64,000 bases of DNA. Source: Pectobacterium polonicum. GTDB taxonomy: Bacteria > Pseudomonadota > Gammaproteobacteria > Enterobacterales > Enterobacteriaceae. The notes under the pieces were generated by a model. That model worked only from the letters and a program-made list of their open reading frames with translations. It did not search any database and was not told the DNA's origin. The position numbers and the translations under genes are program-made. Below, piece by piece: positions 54,990 to 64,000 of the stretch (positions are counted from its first letter, which is position 1; each line of letters starts with the position of its first letter). The stretch spans positions 22,746 to 86,745 of the forward strand of contig NZ_RJTN01000021.1 of the NCBI RefSeq assembly GCF_005497185.1, in the 5' to 3' direction.

Positions 54990-57148
54990 GTGCAAAGGCA
55001 ACCAAAGCCGACGCGGATGCCCACTCGCTCGATTACCATACACTCGACTACCATGCGCTGAACGCGATGCTCAACCTCTACGACGCAGAGGGGAATATCC
55101 AGTTCGAGATGGATAAGCTCGCGGCGCGCCGTTATTTCCTACAGCATGTGAACCAGAACACCGTGTTCTTCCACAATCTGGAAGAAAAGCTGCGTTATCT
55201 GGTCGAAGAAGGTTACTACGAAGCGGACGTGCTGGATCAATACCATTTCGATTTCATCAAGAGCCTTTTCCAGCAGGCTTACGCTCACAAGTTCCGCTTT
55301 CAAACCTTTTTGGGTGCGTTCAAATACTATACCGGTTATACGCTGAAAACCTTTGATGGCAAACGCTATCTTGAACGCTACGAAGATCGCGTTTGTCTCG
55401 TAGCGCTAGCGCTTGCCAAAGGGGACACAACACTGGCTAGCGCGCTGGTTGACGAGATTATCAGCGGACGTTTCCAGCCCGCCACGCCCACGTTTCTCAA
55501 CTGCGGTAAAAAACAGCGCGGCGAGCTGGTTTCCTGCTTCCTGCTGCGCATTGAAGATAATATGGAGTCGATTGGTCGCGCGATTAACTCCGCGCTTCAG
55601 CTCTCAAAACGCGGCGGTGGCGTCGCCTTCATGCTTAGCAACATCCGTGAAACCGGTGCGCCGATCAAACGTATCGAGAACCAATCGTCCGGCATTATCC
55701 CGATCATGAAAATGCTGGAGGATGCGTTCTCCTACGCCAACCAGCTTGGTGCGCGTCAGGGCGCGGGCGCGGTGTACCTCAACGCGCATCACCCGGATAT
55801 TCTGCGTTTTCTGGATACCAAGCGGGAAAATGCCGATGAGAAAATCCGTATCAAGACGCTGTCTTTGGGTGTGGTCATCCCCGATATCACATTCCAGCTC
55901 GCGAAGAATAATCAGGTGATGTACCTGTTCTCACCTTATGATGTTGAACAGGTTTACGGCGTGCCGCTGTCGGAAATTAGCGTCACCGAAAAATACCACG
56001 AGATGGTTAACGACAAGCGCATCCGTAAATCCCAAATCAAGGCACGCGAATTCTTCCAGATCCTCGCCGAGATCCAGTTCGAGTCCGGTTATCCCTACAT
56101 GATGTTTGAGGATACGGTGAATCGCGCAAACCCGATTCACGGCCGCATCAATATGAGCAACCTGTGCTCTGAGATTTTGCAGGTCAATGACGCCAGCCTG
56201 TACGATGACGATCTTGGCTATCGTCACATCGGCAAAGACATTTCGTGTAACCTCGGTTCGATGAATATCGCCAACGCAATGGCCTCGCCCGATTTCGGCC
56301 AAACAGTTGAAATGGCGATCCGCGCGCTGACCGCCGTTTCCGACATGAGCCACATCCGCTCCGTGCCGTCTATTGAAAAAGGCAACGACGAATCCCATGC
56401 GATTGGTTTAGGTCAGATGAATCTGCACGGCTACCTGGCGAAAGAGCGTATTTTTTACGGTACAGAAGAAGCCATCGATTTCACCAATATCTATTTTTAC
56501 ACCGTCGCTTTCCACGCGATTCGGGCATCAAACGCGCTAGCGATAGAGCGTAACCAGCGTTTCGCAGGTTTTGAACTCTCCAAATACGCCACGGGCGAGT
56601 ATTTTGATAAATACGTCGAACAACAGTGGGAACCGACAACAGACCGCGCACGTGAGCTGTTTGAACAGGCTGGCATCCACATTCCCACTCAGCAGGACTG
56701 GGCGGCACTGCGCGAATCTGTTATTGCGCACGGCATTTACAACCAGAATCTGCAAGCGGTTCCGCCGACCGGTTCGATTTCGTATATCAACCACTCGACG
56801 TCCAGCATTCACCCGATTGTGTCACGTATCGAAATTCGTAAAGAGGGCAAGATCGGTCGCGTCTACTACCCTGCCCCATATATGAACAATGACAATCTGG
56901 AGTATTACCAGGATGCCTATGAAATCGGGCCGCAGAAGATTATCGACACCTATGCCGCCGCAACGCAGCATGTCGATCAGGGGCTGTCGCTGACGCTGTT
57001 TTTCCGCGATACCGCCACCACGCGCGACATCAATAAAGCGCAGATCTACGCCTGGACCAAAGGCATTAAGACTATTTATTACATTCGCATACGGCAGATG
57101 GCGCTGGAAGGCACCGAAGTTCAGGGCTGTGTGTCCTGTGCGCTATAA
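54968..57148 (+). CDS. nrdE: Class Ib ribonucleotide reductase alpha subunit NrdE
   Basis: 726 residues from a TTG start inside nrdI, with GGGAG upstream; M-A-T-T then matches E. coli NrdE. Catalytic and redox cysteines appear in G-E-L-V-S-C-F, N-L-C-S-E-I and the C-terminal [22 protein letters not shown] is the conserved active-site block. It reduces ribonucleoside diphosphates. It is longer than E. coli NrdE by about 12 residues because of an N-terminal insertion with a repeated L-D-Y-H. Confidence 0.97.
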   Translation: MATTDHVSAKATKADADAHSLDYHTLDYHALNAMLNLYDAEGNIQFEMDKLAARRYFLQHVNQNTVFFHNLEEKLRYLVEEGYYEADVLDQYHFDFIKSLFQQAYAHKFRFQTFLGAFKYYTGYTLKTFDGKRYLERYEDRVCLVALALAKGDTTLASALVDEIISGRFQPATPTFLNCGKKQRGELVSCFLLRIEDNMESIGRAINSALQLSKRGGGVAFMLSNIRETGAPIKRIENQSSGIIPIMKMLEDAFSYANQLGARQGAGAVYLNAHHPDILRFLDTKRENADEKIRIKTLSLGVVIPDITFQLAKNNQVMYLFSPYDVEQVYGVPLSEISVTEKYHEMVNDKRIRKSQIKAREFFQILAEIQFESGYPYMMFEDTVNRANPIHGRINMSNLCSEILQVNDASLYDDDLGYRHIGKDISCNLGSMNIANAMASPDFGQTVEMAIRALTAVSDMSHIRSVPSIEKGNDESHAIGLGQMNLHGYLAKERIFYGTEEAIDFTNIYFYTVAFHAIRASNALAIERNQRFAGFELSKYATGEYFDKYVEQQWEPTTDRARELFEQAGIHIPTQQDWAALRESVIAHGIYNQNLQAVPPTGSISYINHSTSSIHPIVSRIEIRKEGKIGRVYYPAPYMNNDNLEYYQDAYEIGPQKIIDTYAAATQHVDQGLSLTLFFRDTATTRDINKAQIYAWTKGIKTIYYIRIRQMALEGTEVQGCVSCAL

Positions 57149-58135
<987 letters not shown>

Positions 58136-58141
58136 AAAAAC

Positions 58142-58169
58142 GGCCATCGCATTTTTGGTGGCCATTTTT
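58142..58169 (+). terminator. Terminator of nrdHIEF
   Basis: GGCCATC (58142-58148) pairs with GGTGGCC (58157-58163, one G-T), followed by ATTTTTC. It starts 6 bp after the nrdF stop. Confidence 0.8.
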
Positions 58170-58186
58170 CTATAAGAATCAGAAAT

Positions 58187-58218
58187 GAAAAAACCCTGAA
58201 TCATTGCTGATTCAGGGT
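58187..58218 (-). terminator. Terminator of tRNA-Asp
   Basis: ACCCTGAATC (58193-58202) pairs with GATTCAGGGT (58209-58218); on the minus strand a T-run follows. It ends the tRNA-Asp transcript. Confidence 0.88.
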
Positions 58219-58229
58219 CTTCATATAAG

Positions 58230-58306
58230 TGGCGGAACGGACGGGGCTCGAACCCGCGACCCCCTGCGTGACAGGCAGGTATTCTAACCAACTGAACTAC
58301 CGCTCC
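58230..58306 (-). tRNA. tRNA-Asp (anticodon GTC), aspV position
   Basis: 77 nt on the minus strand with encoded CCA, acceptor GGAGCGG/CCGTTCC and anticodon GTC. It lies beside dnaQ, as aspV does in E. coli. It is identical to the copy at 63781-63857. Confidence 0.97.
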
Positions 58307-58330
58307 ACTCATGCTCACTGAGCGAGATGA

Positions 58331-58359
58331 ATACTAAGATGATGGCACTATTACGTCAA
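58331..58359 (-). promoter_or_regulatory. Promoter of tRNA-Asp
   Basis: On the minus strand TTGACG (58354-58359), a 17-bp spacer and TAGTAT (58331-58336), 24 bp before the tRNA. Confidence 0.75.
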
Positions 58360-58475
58360 TGCTTTTTATAACTAACCGCTTCTGTTTGCTTATAATTTCA
58401 GCTTAGTGACTATTCTCTCCCCATGACATAACGACCTATCTATCTTGCTATGTAAAGGGGGATACTTCAGCGGTA

Positions 58476-59213
58476 TTATTCTGCTCGCCACAGGCAGCTA
58501 CCACCTTTTTTAGCAATCAGATCCAAGCGTTGCTCATGTGCTAATAGCTCGGCCTCATCGGCATAAAGCACCTTTAGCGCTGATTGTGGACGGACAATTC
58601 TTTGGATCGTCTCGCTATTCTCATTCTGCTGCTGCGTTTCACCTTCCGTCGAAAAAGTTAGCGACGTTTGACCACCGGTCATCGCCAGATAAACTTCTGC
58701 CAGAATCTCGGCATCGAGCAATGCGCCGTGCAGCGTACGCTTGCTATTATCTATTAAATAGCGATCGCAGAGCGCATCCAAACTGTTCCGTTTGCCGGGA
58801 AAGATCTTCCGCGCCATAAGCAGGCTATCGGTGATCTTACAGAACGTTTCCGTCTTAGGAAGATCCCGATTCAGCAATCGAAATTCATAATCCATAAAGC
58901 CGATATCAAACATCGCGTTATGAATGACCAACTCCGCGCCACGGATAAAATCGAGGAAATCATCCGCAATATCAGCATACATCGGTTTGTCAGCAAGAAA
59001 TTCATCGCTGATACCATGTATGTTATAGGCCTCTGGGTCAACTAAACGGTCGGGTTTGATGTAGACGTGAAAATGGCGGCCAGTCAGGCGACGGTTAATC
59101 ACCTCGACCGCACCGATCTCGATAATTTTATGCCCTTCGTAGTGAACCCCCAGTTTATTCATACCGGTGGTTTCTGTATCGAGGACGATTTGTCGCGTAA
59201 TTTCAGTGCTCAT
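58476..59213 (-). CDS. dnaQ: DNA polymerase III epsilon subunit DnaQ (3'-5' proofreading exonuclease)
   Basis: 245 residues. DEDDh exonuclease motifs: V-L-D-T-E-T-T-G near 10-17, H-N-A-M-F-D-I-G-F near 98-106 and H-G-A-L-L-D-A-E-I near 162-170. The C-terminal ~60 residues bind the alpha subunit. It proofreads replication in the cytoplasm. It is divergent from rnhA with only 55 bp between the starts, the classic overlapping promoter arrangement. Confidence 0.97.
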   Translation of the reverse strand: MSTEITRQIVLDTETTGMNKLGVHYEGHKIIEIGAVEVINRRLTGRHFHVYIKPDRLVDPEAYNIHGISDEFLADKPMYADIADDFLDFIRGAELVIHNAMFDIGFMDYEFRLLNRDLPKTETFCKITDSLLMARKIFPGKRNSLDALCDRYLIDNSKRTLHGALLDAEILAEVYLAMTGGQTSLTFSTEGETQQQNENSETIQRIVRPQSALKVLYADEAELLAHEQRLDLIAKKGGSCLWRAE

Positions 59214-59268
59214 CGTTTTCGTTTATGTCAGACTTGCCGTTTTTACCATGAGGGAGAGTCTACCAGAG

Positions 59269-59733
59269 ATGCGCAAACAGGTAGAAATTTTCACCGACGG
59301 ATCTTGCCTCGGTAATCCCGGCCCCGGCGGTTATGGCGCCCTGCTGCGCTACAAGCAGCACGAAAAAGCGTTAAGTGCAGGTTATCGTCTTACAACGAAT
59401 AACAGAATGGAGTTGATGGCCGCGATTGCAGCGCTTGAAACACTGACCACCGACTGTGATGTCGTACTCAGCACAGATAGCCAATATGTTCGTCAGGGGA
59501 TCACCAGTTGGATTCATAACTGGAAAAAGCGTGGTTGGAAAACCGCTGACAAAAAACCCGTCAAGAATGTCGATCTCTGGAAAAGGTTGGATACCGCGAT
59601 TCAACGTCATTCCGTGCGCTGGGAATGGGTAAAAGGGCATGCCGGACACCCAGAAAACGAGCGCTGCGATGAGCTTGCTCGCGCCGCCGCCAGTGCGCCA
59701 ACACTTGATGACATTGGCTATCAGGCGGAGTAA
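59269..59733 (+). CDS. rnhA: Ribonuclease HI RnhA
   Basis: 154 residues from ATG 59269 ([12 protein letters not shown]); the frame is open 102 bp further upstream, but that overlaps dnaQ. Catalytic acids: D10 (F-T-D-G-S), E48 (R-M-E-L-M-A-A), D70 (S-T-D-S-Q-Y) and the C-terminal E-R-C-D-E-L. It removes RNA from RNA/DNA hybrids. Confidence 0.97.
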   Translation: MRKQVEIFTDGSCLGNPGPGGYGALLRYKQHEKALSAGYRLTTNNRMELMAAIAALETLTTDCDVVLSTDSQYVRQGITSWIHNWKKRGWKTADKKPVKNVDLWKRLDTAIQRHSVRWEWVKGHAGHPENERCDELARAAASAPTLDDIGYQAE

Positions 59734-59752
59734 ATCACCGTAGGCATCTCTC

Positions 59753-60463
59753 TCATCTCCGATATATCTTTGTTGCGCCCACTGTGCGGCGCACAGATGC
59801 TTTCTGCAACCGCGTTCTCATCGGCGTGAACGTTAGCGGAATCGTTCTCTTTCGGGCAATAATTAACGTCAGGCACCCTAGCATCGGAATATGTTTATTC
59901 AACTTCCCCTTATTCCTTCGCCATGGCGTAACGTGAAAGTGAGTCTGATGAATAACCTCATAGTTCAATAGCCCCAACCAGTCCGTGATGCGCATTTGAG
60001 TAAACATACGGCTGCAATAGGGATGCTTTTTATTAACCCGAGGGATCAGTTTGCCAAGACCAACCAAACTGATCGGATTAAATGTGCTCAGGATTAACCA
60101 ACCATCGTCGATCAAAACGCGATCAACCTCGCGTAGAACACGATGTGGGTCCGACGAATAAGACAGCGTTTGAGCAAGTAAGCAGGCATCGATCGACTTT
60201 TCAGAGAAAGGCAGTTGATGGGCATCAGCCACGACCTGAAGATTATCACCGTGTGGAGCAACGTTAACCTGATGCGCGATTGCGCACTCTGTTACATCGA
60301 TTTCTGCACTCAGCGCCCCTATCTTGATAAGGTGAAAACCAAAGAGTTTTGGCCACCATGGCAACAAAGCCAGCTCAAGCGACTCGCGATAAAACTGCCC
60401 GCAGGTGATATCATCCCATGAATCAGGGGCAACAATGGTCTGAGGAATTTGTGCCGATTTCAT
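59753..60463 (-). CDS. yafS: Class I SAM-dependent methyltransferase-like protein YafS
   Basis: 236 residues. The post-motif I parts are readable (A-D-A-H-Q-L-P-F, then V-L-R-E-V-D-R-V-L and G-W-L-I-L-S-T-F-N-P-I-S-L-V-G), but the glycine-rich motif I is poor (L-I-K-I-G-A-L-S). Matches E. coli YafS by position (rnhA-yafS-gloB) and by the S-L-V-G-L-G-K-L block. The substrate is not known. The C-terminus is rich in Arg. Confidence 0.9.
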   Translation of the reverse strand: MKSAQIPQTIVAPDSWDDITCGQFYRESLELALLPWWPKLFGFHLIKIGALSAEIDVTECAIAHQVNVAPHGDNLQVVADAHQLPFSEKSIDACLLAQTLSYSSDPHRVLREVDRVLIDDGWLILSTFNPISLVGLGKLIPRVNKKHPYCSRMFTQMRITDWLGLLNYEVIHQTHFHVTPWRRNKGKLNKHIPMLGCLTLIIARKRTIPLTFTPMRTRLQKASVRRTVGATKIYRR

Positions 60464-60505
60464 CGTCTGTTCTCGCCCTCAGGCTGCTAGAAAAAGAGGT
60501 GATGA

Positions 60506-61261
60506 ATGAATCTTATCAGTATCCCCGCACTTCAGGACAACTACATTTGGTTATTGAGTAATAAAGACAAGCGTTGTGTGATCGTCGATCCGGGTGAGGC
60601 GAGCCCAGTGCTAAATGCGCTCGTTCAAAACTCACTTTTCCCCGAAGCAATTTTGCTCACTCACCACCATAACGACCATGTGGGAGGTGTCCGTGAGATA
60701 CTCAATCATTACCCTAACTTGCCCGTTTTCGGCCCGAAAGAAACCGCTAAATGCGGCGCAACCTATCTCGTCAAGGAAGGAAATACCGTCTCTTTGTTAA
60801 ATTCGGAATTTTCTGCAATTGAGGTTCCAGGGCATACATTAGGTCATATTGCCTACTATAATGCGCCGTTTTTGTTCTGCGGTGATACGCTATTTTCAGC
60901 AGGATGCGGCCGAATACTTGAAGGAACAGCGAAGCAACTTTATGAATCAATTAGTAAAATAGCAGCACTCCCTGATGATACCGTAGTGTGCTGTGCCCAT
61001 GAATACACGTTATCAAACTTAACGTTTTCTAATGCTATATGGCCAGAAGAGCCAAGTATTGAAGCTTATCTCCATAAAATCAGCCAGATACGCGAAAAAT
61101 CGCAGTCTAGCCTGCCAACAACATTAGGGCTGGAAAGAAGAATTAATCTTTTTCTCCGTTGCCATGAATTTGATTTAAAAAGAAAATTATCAAAAGAACC
61201 TGAAAATATAGAGAATTGGCAAGTTTTTGAGCTGCTACGCAGCAAGAAAGACTGCTTCTGA
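60506..61261 (+). CDS. gloB: Hydroxyacylglutathione hydrolase GloB (glyoxalase II)
   Basis: 251 residues of the metallo-beta-lactamase fold. Dinuclear metal motif T-H-H-H-N-D-H near 52-58, G-H-T-L-G-H, and F-C-G-D-T-L-F-S-A-G-C-G-R. It releases D-lactate and glutathione from lactoylglutathione, the last step of methylglyoxal removal. GAGGTG ribosome site. It shows AT-richer codon use in the last third than its neighbours. Confidence 0.96.
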   Translation: MNLISIPALQDNYIWLLSNKDKRCVIVDPGEASPVLNALVQNSLFPEAILLTHHHNDHVGGVREILNHYPNLPVFGPKETAKCGATYLVKEGNTVSLLNSEFSAIEVPGHTLGHIAYYNAPFLFCGDTLFSAGCGRILEGTAKQLYESISKIAALPDDTVVCCAHEYTLSNLTFSNAIWPEEPSIEAYLHKISQIREKSQSSLPTTLGLERRINLFLRCHEFDLKRKLSKEPENIENWQVFELLRSKKDCF

Positions 61262-61331
61262 AGGTTTAGGTTGTGCTATTCCTCTAATCAAAGTATCCTT
61301 GCTCGTCTTTTAAGCAACTATTGACCAACAT

Positions 61332-62699
61332 ATGAAGGCTAAAGCGATAATCATCGCCTCAGTCTTGCTAGTCGGTTGTCAGGTATCGCCACATGACACC
61401 TCGCAACCGAAACAGCATGCACAGAGTTTGTCTTCGGCAAGTCAAAGTGAAGCAGGAAAGTACACAGATAGCCGAGAGGCCTCCGCGCGATGGTTAGATG
61501 ACGATAGCCTCGCGCAACGAGATCTGTGGAACTTCATTGGCGACGAGCTGAAGATGGAGGTTCCGGATAACGCCCGGGTCCGCGAGCAAAAAACGCGTTA
61601 TTTGAAAAATAAGAGCTATCTCCACGATGTAACATTACGGGCAGAGCCGTACATGTACTGGATAGTCGAGCAGATTAAGCAACGTAAAATGCCGATGGAA
61701 CTGGTACTGCTACCCATAGTGGAGAGCGCTTTTGATCCAAGTGCCACATCATCCGCCAATGCCGCTGGGCTATGGCAGATTATCCCTGGCACAGGACTTA
61801 ATTATGGTTTGAAACAAAACCAGTGGTATGACGGGCGTCGCGACGTAATTGCGTCTACGACAGCTGCGCTGGATATGATGCAACGTCTCAACACGATGTT
61901 TGATGGTGACTGGTTATTGACGGTTGCCGCATACAACAGTGGTGAAGGCCGTGTCATGCAGGCGATGAAAGTAAATAAAGCAAAAGGAAAATCAACCAAC
62001 TTTTGGGCATTGGCGTTACCGCGTGAAACGTCCATTTATGTTCCTAAGATGTTAGCCTTGAGCGATATTCTTAAAAACAGCAAGAAGTATGGCGTAAGCC
62101 TGCCGCAACCCAATGAAAGCCGGGCATTAGCCAAGGTTGAGCTGGGGCAGCAGATAGAATTGACTCAAGCCGCTGAGATGGCTGGCCTGTCGTTGAATAA
62201 GCTGAAGAGCTATAACTCGGGCTATAAGCGTAATGTAACCGCACCAAATGGGCCACATTACATTATGGTTCCTAAAGCTCACGTTGAGCAGTTGAAAGAT
62301 TCACTGGCTGATGGTGACATCGCAGCGATTCAACCAACACGCTTAGCGCAAACGCAGTCAGCATCACAGCAATATAAGGTACGCTCAGGCGACACCTTAT
62401 CGGCAATTGCAGCGCGGCTTAATGTCAGCGCTAAAGATTTGCAGAGCTGGAACAATCTACGTAGCGCTGGTGCGCTCAGGGTTGGACAGACATTGCAAGT
62501 TGCCAAAGCGTCAGGTAATAGCAGCTCTATCACCTATCAAGTACGAAAGGGTGATTCGCTGGCAAGTATTGCTAAACGCCACGGCGTAAATATCGCTGAT
62601 GTAATGCGCTGGAATACGGTTATCAATAAGAATGCCAACATCCAGCCAGGCGATCGTCTGACGCTTTATGTTAGCAGCAACATAAAACCTGATTCTTAA
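61332..62699 (+). CDS. mltD: Membrane-bound lytic murein transglycosylase D MltD
   Basis: 455 residues. Lipobox L-L-V-G-C with the acylated Cys at about 16. SLT domain with the catalytic Glu in P-I-V-E-S-A-F-D-P, then A-A-G-L-W-Q-I and A-Y-N-S-G-E-G. Two LysM repeats near 341-385 and 397-440 (Y-K-V-R-S-G-D-T-L-S-A-I-A, Y-Q-V-R-K-G-D-S-L-A-S-I-A) bind peptidoglycan. It is an outer-membrane lipoprotein that cuts glycan strands to anhydromuropeptides. It is downstream of gloB. Confidence 0.97.
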   Translation: MKAKAIIIASVLLVGCQVSPHDTSQPKQHAQSLSSASQSEAGKYTDSREASARWLDDDSLAQRDLWNFIGDELKMEVPDNARVREQKTRYLKNKSYLHDVTLRAEPYMYWIVEQIKQRKMPMELVLLPIVESAFDPSATSSANAAGLWQIIPGTGLNYGLKQNQWYDGRRDVIASTTAALDMMQRLNTMFDGDWLLTVAAYNSGEGRVMQAMKVNKAKGKSTNFWALALPRETSIYVPKMLALSDILKNSKKYGVSLPQPNESRALAKVELGQQIELTQAAEMAGLSLNKLKSYNSGYKRNVTAPNGPHYIMVPKAHVEQLKDSLADGDIAAIQPTRLAQTQSASQQYKVRSGDTLSAIAARLNVSAKDLQSWNNLRSAGALRVGQTLQVAKASGNSSSITYQVRKGDSLASIAKRHGVNIADVMRWNTVINKNANIQPGDRLTLYVSSNIKPDS

Positions 62700-62716
62700 G
62701 AATCAGCAACAAAATG

Positions 62717-62752
62717 CAGCCCTCCTACAGAAATGTAGAGGGCTGTTTTTTT
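62717..62752 (+). terminator. Terminator of mltD
   Basis: CAGCCCT-C-CTACA pairs with TGTAG-AGGGCTG over a GAAA loop (12 pairs, one bulge), followed by T7. Confidence 0.92.
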
Positions 62753-62759
62753 ATCGCCA

Positions 62760-63548
62760 TTAAATCAGGCTGAATTCGACAAGCAGTGGATTATGATCTG
62801 AGGCCTGAGTCACCAATACAGAAGACTGGTTAACGATCACCCCACGGTAAAAGACGAAATCTAGCGGTCGTCCAAACGCCTTACGCCGCTGGTCATCAAC
62901 AAAATAGACCTCCTGCAACTCCATCCTTGTCGCAAACCGATTAAGTGCATTGATACGTTGCTGACTCCATGCATTGAAATCCCCAGCCATAATAGCCGGC
63001 CCTTGATGATGTATGAGCTGTTCCCCAATTGCAGCTAGTTGTTTGGTATAAACCTCAACACCAAAGCTAAAGTTAACCGCATGGATATTGATAACCATCA
63101 GCCTCTGCCCATTCTGAAGCGCATAGACCGTTACTAAAGAAGACTTAGCCAAACGCAGTAAAGGTTCCCGTTCACGTAAAGGACAGCAATATACAGGTTG
63201 GGCTGCTGATAGCGTCATCACACCGGATGGGTGCTGCGGGAGGATAATGGCAGGTACTTGATCGGCAGAAAGGTAGTTAGTGGTTGCAAAACGGATAAGG
63301 TCTGGCGTACTTTGCGCTTCCTGTAATAGGACAAGCTGGGTATCTTTGCCGAAATTCTGCAACACAGAAAGCCAATTCATTCTTTGTTGCTTAAAAATAT
63401 TCCACACCATTACGCGTAAAACATCCCCCTCCAGCAACAACGAGCCTGTCGGTATCGTTTGCCCAGGATAATACATTTCCCCAGGAGGAAAGATACGTTC
63501 GGCTGGTTGGCCGGCAACATATCTCATTGCATAGGTTCTTTTCCGCAC
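62760..63548 (-). CDS. yafD: Endonuclease/exonuclease/phosphatase family protein YafD
   Basis: 262 residues. EEP-fold motifs [26 protein letters not shown] and A-S-D-H-N-P-L cover the catalytic Asn, Glu, Asp and His. It matches E. coli YafD, including [11 protein letters not shown]. The natural substrate is not established. It is convergent with mltD and next to the rRNA operon end. Confidence 0.93.
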   Translation of the reverse strand: MRKRTYAMRYVAGQPAERIFPPGEMYYPGQTIPTGSLLLEGDVLRVMVWNIFKQQRMNWLSVLQNFGKDTQLVLLQEAQSTPDLIRFATTNYLSADQVPAIILPQHPSGVMTLSAAQPVYCCPLREREPLLRLAKSSLVTVYALQNGQRLMVINIHAVNFSFGVEVYTKQLAAIGEQLIHHQGPAIMAGDFNAWSQQRINALNRFATRMELQEVYFVDDQRRKAFGRPLDFVFYRGVIVNQSSVLVTQASDHNPLLVEFSLI

Positions 63549-63742
63549 GACTCGTCCACTATCCGTTTCAATACACCAAATACCCTACCAAAAAAATGTC
63601 CTCTTCCGTTATAAGAATTTTATCGCAGACTTGTCGCGTGCACTGCCCGTAGAGAAGAAAAAGAGAAAATGATTGGCGAAAAAACGTAAGAAGAAGAAAA
63701 AAGAGAAAGTTATCTAAAAACTCTAATGTTATACATACAAGA

Positions 63743-63772
63743 AAAAGCCCTAAGCTAATGCTTAGGGCTTTT
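63743..63772 (-). terminator. Terminator of the rRNA operon
   Basis: AAAAGCCCTAAG (63743-63754) pairs with CTTAGGGCTTTT (63761-63772) over a 6-nt loop; on the minus strand more T follow. It lies just after tRNA-Asp, the last gene of the operon. Confidence 0.9.
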
Positions 63773-63780
63773 CAAATAAG

Positions 63781-63857
63781 TGGCGGAACGGACGGGGCTC
63801 GAACCCGCGACCCCCTGCGTGACAGGCAGGTATTCTAACCAACTGAACTACCGCTCC
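63781..63857 (-). tRNA. tRNA-Asp (anticodon GTC), distal gene of rRNA operon
   Basis: 77 nt, identical to 58230-58306, encoded CCA, anticodon GTC. It is 50 bp after the 5S gene on the same strand, as aspU after rrfH in E. coli. Confidence 0.97.
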
Positions 63858-63907
63858 ACCGAATTTCTTTACAACCACCAGATTACTCCGGCTTACTGCT
63901 TAATTTG

Positions 63908-64000
63908 ATGCCTGGCAGTTCCCTACTCTCACATGGGGAAGCCCCACACTACCATCGGCGCTACGGCGTTTCACTTCTGAGTTCGGCATGGGGTCAGGTG
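63908..64000 (-). rRNA. rrf: 5S ribosomal RNA, 3' part (gene continues beyond window)
   Basis: The minus strand reads through A-C-C-C-C-A-T-G-C-C-G-A-A-C-T-C-A-G-A-A and ends C-T-G-C-C-A-G-G-C-A-T, the conserved 5S sequence. About 93 of 120 nt are in the window; the 16S and 23S genes should follow outside. Confidence 0.96.

Overview
The window reads as chromosomal DNA from a soft-rot enterobacterium, most likely Pectobacterium. Almost every gene has a close Enterobacterales counterpart that I recognise at protein level. Gene order matches blocks known from E. coli: srmB-grcA-ung, erpA-hemL, fhuCDB-mrcB-hrpB-thpR-sfsA-dksA-gluQRS-pcnB-folK-panBCD, yadGH-can-hpt, yacC-speED, nrdHIEF, and dnaQ/rnhA-yafS-gloB-mltD-yafD-rrn. 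The non-coding repeats look like those of Pectobacteriaceae. Species assignment is inference.

Layout: (1-7.4 kb) the start of trmN6, srmB, the FNR-controlled grcA, ung, two tRNA-Ala(GGC), a secreted esterase, gltX, then a tRNA array of four identical tRNA-Val(TAC) units plus tRNA-Lys(TTT), followed by a broken duplicate of the tRNA-Lys 3' end. (7.5-11.3 kb) accessory redox cluster: an Old Yellow Enzyme reductase, a divergent aldo/keto reductase, a TetR repressor and a DoxX membrane protein. (11.3-16.7 kb) a complete Sbp/CysTWA sulfate importer downstream of cdaR. (16.9-27.3 kb) degP, dgt, mtnN-btuF, a small secreted unknown, erpA, hemL, a GST, and a MocR regulator facing a LysE-type exporter. 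(27.4-38.1 kb) Fur-type fhuCDB ferric hydroxamate uptake, mrcB, hrpB, thpR and sfsA. (38.4-48.3 kb) dksA, gluQRS, pcnB, folK, panBCD, yadGH, can, hpt and a GNAT enzyme. (48.3-58.3 kb) a ferric-iron-type ABC pair without its binding protein, yacC, speED, nrdHIEF and tRNA-Asp. (58.5-64 kb) dnaQ/rnhA, yafS, gloB, mltD, yafD, tRNA-Asp and the 3' part of a 5S rRNA gene.

Metabolic themes are sulfur and iron acquisition (sbp-cysTWA, fhu, fbp-like), polyamine synthesis (mtnN, speE, speD), pantothenate/folate synthesis and dNTP supply (nrd, dgt).

The least explained content is intergenic. Two diverged copies of one ~325-bp element (31359-31686 on minus, 53651-53975 on plus) keep the same layout. At least four of their hairpins differ by paired, compensating substitutions while the loops stay constant, so the structure itself seems to be under selection. 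Several other palindromic 'chain of hairpins' elements lie at 7260-7325, 20167-20283, 44206-44301 and 46170-46441; some share the same loop motif (CGGGA). No CRISPR array, prophage, transposase gene or defence system was seen.
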